Shown: positions 33,243 through 40,032 of the stretch, one piece after another
How positions within the stretch are numbered: the stretch's first letter is position 1
How the letters are laid out: the number at the start of each line of letters is the position of its first letter
IMG/VR virus record: IMGVR_UViG_3300033552_000019
Coordinates: 1 to 43,882 of that record
Source of the DNA: a virus
Strand: one strand, 5' to 3'
Length of the DNA: 43,882 bases
Position numbers and translations under genes: made by a program
The notes under the pieces: model-generated
Seen by the model: the letters and a program-made list of their open reading frames with translations, nothing else
What the model was told of the DNA's origin: nothing
Databases searched by the model: none

Positions 33243-33359
33243 TTATTGACTTAATAGGTAGTTAACAAAGGCATTCAGAATAAAGGCAGCAGCTAGGCCA
33301 ATGCAAATACCTATGTAAATTTTATTTTTTGGATCTTCTGTTTTTGATTGTTTCAGCAT
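33243..33359 (-). CDS. Small membrane peptide (38 aa)
   Basis: A short frame in the gap before the 147-aa gene. MLKQSKTEDPKNKIYIGICI then GLAAAFILNAFVNYLLSQ has a basic start and one clear membrane segment. Good co-direction; no overlap. Possibly a membrane anchor or exclusion factor. Confidence 0.5.
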   Translation of the reverse strand: MLKQSKTEDPKNKIYIGICIGLAAAFILNAFVNYLLSQ

Positions 33360-33366
33360 AATAGTT

Positions 33367-33561
33367 TTATTTGTCTTTGATGTCGAAATATCCAATTATG
33401 CATCCTGCTCCCGTAAATGTTCCAACCGTGTAGAATATTTCTGATTTGCCGATTGGATCCCAATTACATTTACACATCTTGTATATGCACATTACTTCAC
33501 CAACGATTAAACTTATTACAAATGCTACTGATACGAGTATTACTAAAAGTCCACTTTTCAT
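33367..33561 (-). CDS. Small two-segment membrane protein
   Basis: 64 residues with two hydrophobic segments (MKSGLLVILVSVAFVISLIV; YTVGTFTGAGCIIGYFDI) and three Cys between them. It is followed by the 38-aa membrane peptide, forming a pair of tiny membrane genes. Function unknown. Confidence 0.6.
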   Translation of the reverse strand: MKSGLLVILVSVAFVISLIVGEVMCIYKMCKCNWDPIGKSEIFYTVGTFTGAGCIIGYFDIKDK

Positions 33562-33641
33562 ATTATTTTACTTTTTTGATTTAATTTTTTCTTTTTATTT
33601 GAGTAGTCGATTTTTATGTAAATCGAAGTTAAATCTCACAC

Positions 33642-33812
33642 TTACTGTATTTCATAAATTTTTACCCTTACCACCCTGTATCCGTCCATGTATAACTTAT
33701 ACCATGTCGACCTCCTTGTGTCTTGAATTTTTACTTTTGCGCTCAAGGGGTTGCTAGATACGGTGAATCCTAAAATAATATCTTTAGAGTTTTTTATTGC
33801 GAAGTGATACAT
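33642..33812 (-). CDS. Small basic protein (56 aa)
   Basis: Open frame in the gap downstream of the coiled-coil gene. MYHFAIKNSKDIILGFTVSS followed by VKIQDTRRSTWYKLYMDGYR and VVRVKIYEIQ reads as a small beta-rich basic domain. Supported by position and coherent sequence only. Confidence 0.55.
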   Translation of the reverse strand: MYHFAIKNSKDIILGFTVSSNPLSAKVKIQDTRRSTWYKLYMDGYRVVRVKIYEIQ

Positions 33813-33913
33813 ATTTTTAATTAATCAAGAGGGTGGTAAATCTTTCATCAACAGCTATGTTTTTTTTAATCTACATACAGACCATCTGTTTGTACTTCCC
33901 TCTTGAATGGGGT

Positions 33914-34990
33914 TTACATTTTTTCGATTTGTTCTTTTGCCCAAATCTGAAACTTTGTGAATTTATCTTTGATGTCCGCCTTGATTTTTAATGATTCATC
34001 CGACAATCCTGTTTCGCTTACTTCTGGAAAACTCATGGTTGAAACCATGTTGTTTAATCGAACCTTATCGCTTGCTTTCAAAAGGTCTTTTGCTTTTTTT
34101 GCCTCTGCCTTTTCTTGCTCTTTGCGTTCAGTTTCGGCTTTCAATTCAGCATCTTTTTTATACTGCAATTGTTTTTCAAGCTCTGCTTTTTCTGCTTGCT
34201 GTTTTTTTAATTCAGAATCCTTTTGAGCTTGAATTTCAGCCTGTTTTTTAGCCTCTGCCTTGCGTTCGGTTTCGGCTTTTAAACGTTCTTCTGTAAGTTG
34301 TTTTTCCTTAGCTTCGTTTTCTTCTTTAAGTTTAATATTCTCCAAACGTTGCGCTTCGGCCTGCTCGTCTGCAATTCTTTTTGTTTCGATACGGTCAAGG
34401 TCGGCTTGCTTTTCTGCTTTAATTCTGTCATTTTCAGCCTTGATTTGGGCGTCTCTTTTTGCTTGATCTGCTAATCTTAAGCCTTCATAAAGGTCGTTGT
34501 AGTACTTTTCTTCCAAGTCTCCAAGTGGGTATATAGTTGGGTTTTCACATACGGACGACAAAGAAGCAACACGCTCATTGAATAGTTTTTGTTTGCGCTC
34601 TTTTTCTTTATTCTCAGCAAACTTCTCAATTGATGCGTATTCTAATTCTGTCAGCTCGCAAGTCTTTTTAACTACTTTAAATAAATCATCAATAAGGCCC
34701 CCTTCAATTAAAATCATTGATTTTAATTCTACTTTTTTTTCTTCTGCACGCTTGCGAACATCAACTAAATCTAAACGCATCCTTTTTGCAATCTTAGAAT
34801 CCGAATCGGTTGGATTTGACTTATCCATTATTGTTAAAGCCTTTGAAAGTTCATGTACCTTTATCATTGCTGGAGCAAATGCCATCGCATGTGCTTGCGC
34901 TTTCGTAGGTTCGATTTGCGTGTTTTGAATTACAACCGCTTCAAGCTCTGCGCTTACTACTACTGTTATTTCTGTTGTTTGGGCTACCAT
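33914..34990 (-). CDS. Long coiled-coil protein of the recombination cassette
   Basis: 358 residues. A short N-terminal part with VHELSKALTIMDKSNPTDSD is followed by a very long charged helix (about 160-320) of Lys/Glu/Ala/Gln repeats such as RIETKRIADEQAEAQRLENI and KAEAKKQAEIQAQKDSELKK. DUF1351-like proteins of this form are coded beside YqaJ-type nucleases in phages. It probably binds nuclease or DNA. One-base overlap with the nuclease gene. Confidence 0.7.
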   Translation of the reverse strand: MVAQTTEITVVVSAELEAVVIQNTQIEPTKAQAHAMAFAPAMIKVHELSKALTIMDKSNPTDSDSKIAKRMRLDLVDVRKRAEEKKVELKSMILIEGGLIDDLFKVVKKTCELTELEYASIEKFAENKEKERKQKLFNERVASLSSVCENPTIYPLGDLEEKYYNDLYEGLRLADQAKRDAQIKAENDRIKAEKQADLDRIETKRIADEQAEAQRLENIKLKEENEAKEKQLTEERLKAETERKAEAKKQAEIQAQKDSELKKQQAEKAELEKQLQYKKDAELKAETERKEQEKAEAKKAKDLLKASDKVRLNNMVSTMSFPEVSETGLSDESLKIKADIKDKFTKFQIWAKEQIEKM

Positions 34991-35781
34991 TATAATAAGT
35001 TGTTTTTAATGTAAATTCTTGAGTGCATTATCTTTGCTTTCAACCGTTCTAAATCCGATTCGTTACGATCAAATTCAAAGTTGAAGTGTCTGTCTTTTAA
35101 AGGTATTTCTACGAAGCCATTTAAAACTGTAATAACATTTTCTCCTGTGCATATCCCCTTAAAATCACAGTACTCCATAAATGTTTTTTTGTCGTAAACA
35201 TGATTAGCGATTATTTGCGCTTCAATCCATGCAGGAGTATCGTTCTCTAAGTGATTGTATGATTCTTTCCTTAGCTCAGACTCTATAAGCCCCCAAGGTG
35301 TATTGTTAAGCACGTAATCTATTGAGCAATACTTTGCACCTGTAAGCCACATATAGCCCTGTCCCTGCCAGTAGTAATTCTTTTCTAACTCTTTATTTTT
35401 TGCACGAAAGAACGAATACGCATCCCAAGAGCTTTTTGTATCTCTAATGTGTGTTGCACTATAAATGCTTTCTCCTTCGAATAAATCGGGAGTGCCTTTT
35501 ATAAAATCGTTTGCTAAACTCGTTTCGTTTTTCTTGAAAAACTTTTTTGTAATACGACTTAAAACGGTAATAGAATCTTCTTCTGTTTCGTTGCCCTTAT
35601 CTAATTGTTTAGCATGAATTTCACGGTGTCTATTGTACTTTGCAGAAACAACTACATCAACTAAGTGTGTTTTTAATCCTTCGCTTAAAATTTCGTTTTT
35701 GTTTTTTGGCTCAACCACTAAATAACCTAATGAAGAACACCTGAATAAAATATCATTAACGTCTATACTACTTGGCTCCAT
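34990..35781 (-). CDS. YqaJ-like PD-(D/E)XK exonuclease
   Basis: 263 residues from ATG 35781 (an upstream start at 35817 would overlap the previous gene further). The nuclease motif is clear: GTPDLF with Asp99, then DTKSSWD with Asp114 and Lys116, followed by YYWQGQGYMWLTGAKYCSID. Such exonucleases resect DNA and work with a single-strand annealing protein. The gene follows the annealing-protein candidate, as exo and bet pairs do. Confidence 0.82.
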   Translation of the reverse strand: MEPSSIDVNDILFRCSSLGYLVVEPKNKNEILSEGLKTHLVDVVVSAKYNRHREIHAKQLDKGNETEEDSITVLSRITKKFFKKNETSLANDFIKGTPDLFEGESIYSATHIRDTKSSWDAYSFFRAKNKELEKNYYWQGQGYMWLTGAKYCSIDYVLNNTPWGLIESELRKESYNHLENDTPAWIEAQIIANHVYDKKTFMEYCDFKGICTGENVITVLNGFVEIPLKDRHFNFEFDRNESDLERLKAKIMHSRIYIKNNLL

Positions 35782-36685
35782 TTTCAATTTCCCCTTTTCT
35801 AGTTTCGAATAGTTCAACTGGAATTTCCGAGCCGATTGTTTCTTTAAGCAACTCTAAATCTTCAATTGTTTTGCAGTCAGAAACCATTAGTTTCAATCGT
35901 TCCGACTCTGTTTCTTCTGATGTCTTTACGGGCGGTGTTTCTCTTTTTTGTCTGAAAGCACTTTCAACGGTAGTGTCTCCATCTTTAATAGAAGTTCCTA
36001 CGCCAATCAATACGAGCAAGTCTTCTGCTGTTATATGGTCTACGGAGGCCTTTCCAACCGCTGATAGTATTTCTTTTTCAGTAACAGTATATGTGGATTG
36101 TAGTGCTTCGAAAACCTGCTTTCTACGGGTTAATAATTTTGTTGCCGTTGACAAATCGCCTGTTATAGCCTGCTTTGCAGAATTATAAACCTTATCTACT
36201 ACGGCTCTAGGAATAACAGAAAGGATTGCATTACGTAAAGCGATAGAATTTGCAGCATTGCCCGTAACGGTAATCATGTCATCATTGAAACGGCCGTTCT
36301 TACCAACGATTGATCTTTTAACCTGAGTTTTAATTGCAATGTTTTTTTCTAGGTCAAAACAAATAGCTTCACTTGTAATTTGCTTTGCATCTACCGAAAC
36401 AACCTTTGCTTCAATTCTCATATTGCCCCACACCTGAGCCAGTATTTTAGCGAGGTGAACACTTGGTCCAGTTATAGCCTTTCCGCTTCTTGGAACAGAG
36501 TAAGTGCATGTTGAAGCTGTCTCCTTGTCCATTGTTACAATAGCTATTGCGTCTTCAATTGCTCGCTTCATAACTCTTGGATAAGCCTTTGCTGTACTGA
36601 TCTGCACATCAATCTGTGCTTTGTCTTGCTGGTACACTATTTCAGTGCTTACAATTTCTATGTTTTCAAAATCTGTGTTTTCCAT
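35768..36685 (-). CDS. Single-strand annealing (RecT/Bet-type) protein candidate
   Basis: 305 residues. QQDKAQIDVQISTAKAYPRV and MDKETASTCTYSVPRSGKAI, then TGPSVHLAKILAQVWGNMRI and GNAANSIALRNAILSVIPRA form a pattern common in Bacteroidota phage recombination regions beside YqaJ-like nucleases. I do not recognise a classical RecT, Erf or Rad52 motif, so the class is inferred mainly from the neighbour. The C-terminal part is a charged extension, possibly the partner-binding tail. Confidence 0.6.
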   Translation of the reverse strand: MENTDFENIEIVSTEIVYQQDKAQIDVQISTAKAYPRVMKRAIEDAIAIVTMDKETASTCTYSVPRSGKAITGPSVHLAKILAQVWGNMRIEAKVVSVDAKQITSEAICFDLEKNIAIKTQVKRSIVGKNGRFNDDMITVTGNAANSIALRNAILSVIPRAVVDKVYNSAKQAITGDLSTATKLLTRRKQVFEALQSTYTVTEKEILSAVGKASVDHITAEDLLVLIGVGTSIKDGDTTVESAFRQKRETPPVKTSEETESERLKLMVSDCKTIEDLELLKETIGSEIPVELFETRKGEIENGAK

Positions 36686-36843
36686 AATTGTCCTTGTTCA
36701 AATTCTTTAGGTTCTGTATCTAAGTGTGCGATGTGTGGCAGTTCATCGATTAAGTATCGGTCTTCGGTTTCATCAATTTCAGAGTATAGTAAATATTCTA
36801 AGAAAGCAGGATCATCATGTCCAGGCGGTATGTTACTTGCCAT
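36658..36843 (-). CDS. Small acidic protein
   Basis: 61 residues, strongly acidic (SEIDETEDRYLIDELPHIAH then LDTEPKEFEQGQLW). It overlaps the annealing-protein candidate by 28 nt and the gene upstream by 11 nt. Acidic mini-proteins can mimic DNA, but nothing more is visible. Confidence 0.55.
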   Translation of the reverse strand: MASNIPPGHDDPAFLEYLLYSEIDETEDRYLIDELPHIAHLDTEPKEFEQGQLWKTQILKT

Positions 36844-36979
36844 CTTTATTATTTTTAATTTGATGTGCTAGCTCAGTAGCGATATGCCTCCATGTAACAT
36901 CGTGTTCATCGCACTTTTTTTCAAGTGCAATTTTTGATATAGCATCTGTAATTATTTCTGTTATTGATTTAGATGCCAT
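36833..36979 (-). CDS. Small helical protein (48 aa)
   Basis: Open frame between the acidic protein and its upstream neighbour. MASKSITEIITDAISKIALE followed by HDVTWRHIATELAHQIKNNK looks like a two-helix domain. It starts 3 nt after the preceding stop and ends inside the next gene with an 11-nt overlap, consistent with tight packing. Confidence 0.6.
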   Translation of the reverse strand: MASKSITEIITDAISKIALEKKCDEHDVTWRHIATELAHQIKNNKDGK

Positions 36980-36982
36980 ATA

Positions 36983-37186
36983 TTACTTGTACTCAAAGCT
37001 TCTTATAACTCTCCTTTTTTTGTTGCGCTCTGCCAGTTCATCGAATGATTTTAAACCATCTTCAATAGTGTCGCACGTTTTAACGTCTGTAAAGAATCCT
37101 GCTAAATCACCTCTGCTGAATGAGGTTCCTGCTGAATAACTTTGAGATTTAATAATACCTATATGCGTAACGTTATTTATTTTCAT
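36983..37186 (-). CDS. Hypothetical small basic protein
   Basis: 67 residues from ATG 37186, which overlaps the end of the 57-aa gene by 14 nt; the longer start at 37249 lies inside that gene. MKINNVTHIGIIKSQSYSAG then TSFSRGDLAGFFTDVKTCDT suits a small beta-rich domain. Unrecognised. Confidence 0.6.
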   Translation of the reverse strand: MKINNVTHIGIIKSQSYSAGTSFSRGDLAGFFTDVKTCDTIEDGLKSFDELAERNKKRRVIRSFEYK

Positions 37187-37346
37187 CTTTCTTAGATTTT
37201 TCAAAATTGAGGGCTTCGTTGTAATCGTTAAGGAGCTTGTTGTGCTCAAGGATTAATTCGTTTGGGACTAACTTTTCATTAAAAATCAGCATATCTATTT
37301 TTTTGTTTAAGACAAAGACCGATTTCAAAATTTCAAATGCTTTCAT
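37173..37346 (-). CDS. Small helical protein (57 aa)
   Basis: Begins at an ATG that overlaps the upstream TGA (ATGA). MKAFEILKSVFVLNKKIDML then KLVPNELILEHNKLLNDYNE is a coherent helical hairpin. It replaces the longer start of the next gene. Confidence 0.6.
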   Translation of the reverse strand: MKAFEILKSVFVLNKKIDMLIFNEKLVPNELILEHNKLLNDYNEALNFEKSKKDENK

Positions 37347-37621
37347 AAATCGCAGTTATCCTTTCTTCGTTCGAATACTTCACGATCGCACGTGATCGAA
37401 TCCGTTTTAATTCCTGAAATACCGCAGTGTTCACCTATATACATGCGTACTTCGAGTTGCTTATACATAGGCCATTCAAGAGATGCTGTTAATTCCTCTC
37501 TTAGTAGTTCAGCGATCGTTGCCTGATTAGTGTACACTTCATAGTTGAACTTAGATTGACGTTCGATTCTTTCCGCTATGTCTGCATCAAAGTTTCTTTC
37601 TTGTAGTTTGTCGTTTTCCAT
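37343..37621 (-). CDS. Hypothetical protein
   Basis: 92 residues, helical N-terminal half (ADIAERIERQSKFNYEVYTN), then a segment WPMYKQLEVRMYIGEHCGIS. Unrecognised. Preceded by 15 nt after the previous gene. Confidence 0.6.
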   Translation of the reverse strand: MENDKLQERNFDADIAERIERQSKFNYEVYTNQATIAELLREELTASLEWPMYKQLEVRMYIGEHCGISGIKTDSITCDREVFERRKDNCDL

Positions 37622-37636
37622 AAAAAGTGTGTTGTT

Positions 37637-37807
37637 TTAAACTTTATTTGAAGGATTATAAATCGGCTCGTATGTTTCATCAACCGTATGAAGTCGAACC
37701 GCTATGCATTGTTTTATTCCTTTCCATATCTTTTTCCAATTGGTCATTTTAATTATTATGCCGACTGGAATAGCTAATGAAAGCATCGGAGCAATTGCTG
37801 TTAACAT
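37637..37807 (-). CDS. Small membrane protein
   Basis: 56 residues from ATG 37807, which lies 4-7 nt inside the end of the helix-turn-helix gene; the longer frame from 37900 would overlap it by 100 nt. MLTAIAPMLSLAIPVGIIIK is one membrane segment, followed by a basic part with Trp (MTNWKKIWKGIKQCIAVRLH). Function unknown. Confidence 0.55.
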   Translation of the reverse strand: MLTAIAPMLSLAIPVGIIIKMTNWKKIWKGIKQCIAVRLHTVDETYEPIYNPSNKV

Positions 37808-38073
37808 ATAGTACTGCGTTGATTGTAAGCGATAATTGATCTGTAGGAAACTTCCATCTTGCGAGCATCCTTCTTGTAATGAAGCGTACCAGCCTTGCAC
37901 ATCTTTGATACTGTCTGCTTCGCTTTCAGATTAAGAAGCTTCGCAGCCTGCTCAAGCGTTACCCATTCGAGGTACAGAGGTGAGACAGACATTTTTTTTA
38001 CCAAAGCTTCCAATGCTGAAACCCTAGCTTCAATCGCATTAAATTCCTCTATAGTTGACGTTTGAAAAGGCAT
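37801..38073 (-). CDS. Helix-turn-helix (HTH_17-like) DNA-binding protein
   Basis: 90 residues. LEWVTLEQAAKLLNLKAKQT then VSKMCKAGTLHYKKDARKME is the excisionase-type winged helix (residues about 35-75), preceded by a helix with ALEALVKKM. Such proteins act as excisionases or early regulators. It follows the antirepressor gene by 3 nt; an excisionase role is possible because no other candidate is present. Confidence 0.75.
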   Translation of the reverse strand: MPFQTSTIEEFNAIEARVSALEALVKKMSVSPLYLEWVTLEQAAKLLNLKAKQTVSKMCKAGTLHYKKDARKMEVSYRSIIAYNQRSTIC

Positions 38074-38076
38074 GAC

Positions 38077-38787
38077 TTATTTATTCAAAAGATGATTTAT
38101 GTATGCAATTCCTTTTTGATGAACTAATATTTTTGTGTTCACCCTGTCTTTCCCGTTTTTATCAATAAATACATTTTCGACAATTCTGAAATATCCTGCA
38201 TTGAGGTATTTTTGATAAGGCAAACTTTCATTCGTGAGTATATTTTTTTCTCGTAAAAATTTAAACAGATTATTTCTACCTATTTTTTTGTTGTTCAAAA
38301 CCTTCGCAGTCTCTTCCATCGTAATGCCTTCTTGGCAATCCTTAACAGAGTCATAGAAAGAAGCTTTTGGAATAAGCGCATTAATTTGTTGTTGCTTTTC
38401 TTCAATCTGTTTAGCTTGATTTGCTGCCAGTAATAAAGCGTCTGAAAATGATTGTGGGATTGAATGAATAGGTTGCAATCTTCTTTCGCACTCTATAAAG
38501 TATAGGCGCGCCTGTTTGCCTTTTTCGGTTCTTTGTAGCATCGCTATCTCTTTTGCACAATCAATTGTTAATGCAAAGTCGGATTTGTTTGTGCCTCCAA
38601 TTCCGTTGTGCGCTTTAACGAATTCGTGAACCGCCTTAAAGTCAACACCTTCCGAAAATCCGTATTCGAACATTCTTTTTGCCCATTGCGAAAAGTGATC
38701 ATCCGTATGAAGCCATTCGTGCAGTTCTCTAGCGGAAACAACTTGTTTCCCTCCGTTAGATGTTCTTATCTTTATTAATTCGTCCAT
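38077..38787 (-). CDS. Phage antirepressor (AntA-like N-terminus, KilAC C-terminus)
   Basis: 236 residues. VVSARELHEWLHTDDHFSQW followed by GFSEGVDF and DFALTIDCAKEIAMLQRTEK and GKQARLYFIECERRL is the AntA/BRO-type N-terminal domain (1-100). The C-terminal part (about 120-236), with SFYDSVKDCQEGITMEETAK and KKIGRNNLFKFLREKNILTN then SLPYQKYLNAGYFRIVENVF, is a KilAC domain. Antirepressors bind and disable repressors during induction. It is one of the first genes of the early operon, beside the repressor. Confidence 0.9.
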   Translation of the reverse strand: MDELIKIRTSNGGKQVVSARELHEWLHTDDHFSQWAKRMFEYGFSEGVDFKAVHEFVKAHNGIGGTNKSDFALTIDCAKEIAMLQRTEKGKQARLYFIECERRLQPIHSIPQSFSDALLLAANQAKQIEEKQQQINALIPKASFYDSVKDCQEGITMEETAKVLNNKKIGRNNLFKFLREKNILTNESLPYQKYLNAGYFRIVENVFIDKNGKDRVNTKILVHQKGIAYINHLLNK

Positions 38788-38788
38788 A

Positions 38789-38968
38789 CTACTTTACGTT
38801 TAGTAAGCCTATTTCAAGAAGTTCTATAGCAACAGAAGTCTTAGTAACGATAGACTTCTTCTTTTTAGAAAGCTTCCATGCCCTTTCTTTTATTGCTTTT
38901 TCAAGATGTTCTGGTATTTTATAGTTAACCTTCACCTTTAATTCCGTTTTTATATTGCCAATTGACAT
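38789..38968 (-). CDS. Small basic DNA-binding protein (RHH-like), first early gene
   Basis: 59 residues from ATG 38968 (a start at 39019 would extend into the operator region). KVKVNYKIPEHLEKAIKERA then WKLSKKKKSIVTKTSVAIEL fits a ribbon-helix-helix or ParG-like fold with a long lysine-rich linker. As the first gene of the leftward operon it likely controls it together with the antirepressor. Confidence 0.6.
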   Translation of the reverse strand: MSIGNIKTELKVKVNYKIPEHLEKAIKERAWKLSKKKKSIVTKTSVAIELLEIGLLNVK

Positions 38969-38995
38969 TTTATATATAGTTTCGTGATACAGTGA

Positions 38996-39062
38996 TATTG
39001 TAATACAACAATACGCCAATGTTTATTTAAAATCAACACTTGTTTACTAAATGTGCACAAGT
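38996..39062. promoter_or_regulatory. Divergent operator region between early operon and repressor
   Basis: Two inverted repeats are present: TATTGT (38996-39001) / ACAATA (39008-39013), and ACTTGT (39038-39043) / ACAAGT (39057-39062), the latter overlapping the palindrome TGTGCACA (39052-39059). Both sit between the divergent starts at 38968 and 39077, where repressor operators and both promoters must be. TAAATGTG (39048-39055) is a weak -7 match for the plus direction. Confidence 0.55.
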
Positions 39063-39076
39063 ATTTATTCATAACT

Positions 39077-39391
39077 ATGTATATGTCTGAAGGTGAAATA
39101 TTAAAAAAAGCTGTTCGAGTTCAATTTGATAATATGGATGAAGCGTCGAGCTTTTTAAAAATAAGCAAAACTACACTTCATAAGTATTTTAACAAGGAAA
39201 AGCTTCCTACTGACTTTGTGGATTTCGTAAATGATAAAATGGGATTAAGTATCCGCAAAGACCAGAAGAGATATGCGATACAGGCCGTTTTGGCTCATGA
39301 AAACAAGGATGATGAAATTGCTATATTAAAAAAGCAAATTGAAGCAATGGAAGCAAAGATTGACTTATTAATAAAACTATACAAAAAATAA
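39077..39391 (+). CDS. Lysogeny repressor candidate
   Basis: 104 residues from ATG 39077; earlier codons (GTG 39053) fall inside the operator. SEGEILKKAVRVQFDNMDEA, then SSFLKISKTTLHKYFNKEKL is a helix-turn-helix (about 20-45). The C-terminal 30 residues (IAILKKQIEAMEAKIDLLIK) form a coiled coil for dimerisation. It lacks a LexA/CI-type self-cleaving peptidase domain, so induction probably depends on the antirepressor. It reads away from the early operon, as a CI-like gene should. Confidence 0.72.
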   Translation: MYMSEGEILKKAVRVQFDNMDEASSFLKISKTTLHKYFNKEKLPTDFVDFVNDKMGLSIRKDQKRYAIQAVLAHENKDDEIAILKKQIEAMEAKIDLLIKLYKK

Positions 39392-39576
39392 ACATAGCTG
39401 GTTGTTTTTCTAAAGCCTTTTAATGCATAATCTTAATTTAAAATAGAAAAGAATTGAATAACAAAAAGCTAATTTAAAAAGGACTGTAATTTTCATGTAA
39501 CAATTTTTATAAAAGTGAAAAATCCTTAACGCATCATATAAAATATTGTTCAATCACGTAAAGTAATTTTAATTTA

Positions 39577-40029
39577 ATGATCGGAATATTAGTAATCATA
39601 GTGATGCTCATTTTGCTAGCAATTGCAATACCAATAATTACAGTTTTATATTATAATTCTAAAATATCCGGCAGGTGTTCAGTTTGTAATGAAGAAATAA
39701 ATTATTCAAATAGCAAAAACAATGTATGTTCAAAGTGTTGGGCTGAATTAAAGAAACGAGTTGTCGTAAACAAAGAAATATATCATGTTAACATAAATGC
39801 AAAAATAATTTATACAGACAGGGATGGTGAAATTACTGAAAGGAAGGTTAGGATGATTTCGTTTTTCCAAACAACACACGACTATTCAATAAAGTGTTAT
39901 TGCTATTCTAAAAAAGCAGGAAGGACATTTCATCTATCTAAAATATCAAACATGATAGACACGGATACCGGAGAAGAAGTTAAATTAATAAAAGATTATC
40001 TTTTTGAAAAGGCAAGAACTAACATATAA
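39577..40029 (+). CDS. Membrane-anchored zinc-ribbon and WYL-like protein
   Basis: 150 residues. One membrane segment (residues 2-26, VMLILLAIAIPIITVLYY), then a zinc ribbon with CSVC (34-37) and CSKC (51-54). The C-terminal domain (about 74-136) has YTDRDGEITERKVRM, SIKCYCYSKKAGRTFHLSKI and NMIDTDTGEEV, the shape of a WYL sensor domain (the conserved RTF-hxxI and DxxTGE pattern). WYL domains bind nucleic-acid ligands and control defence or stress regulators. Located between repressor and integrase, it is probably made in lysogens and could serve in phage exclusion or signalling. Confidence 0.6.
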   Translation: MIGILVIIVMLILLAIAIPIITVLYYNSKISGRCSVCNEEINYSNSKNNVCSKCWAELKKRVVVNKEIYHVNINAKIIYTDRDGEITERKVRMISFFQTTHDYSIKCYCYSKKAGRTFHLSKISNMIDTDTGEEVKLIKDYLFEKARTNI

Positions 40030-40032
40030 AAT

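Noticed and set aside
33957-34928. Several plus-strand frames opposite the coiled-coil gene
   Set aside because: Lys/Glu-rich coding strands give Ser/Phe/Leu-rich shadows; these have no coherent protein pattern.
35772-36188. Plus-strand open frame of 138 codons opposite the annealing-protein candidate
   Set aside because: It lies entirely inside a well-supported minus-strand gene, is Ser-rich as expected from the complement, and has no own promoter.
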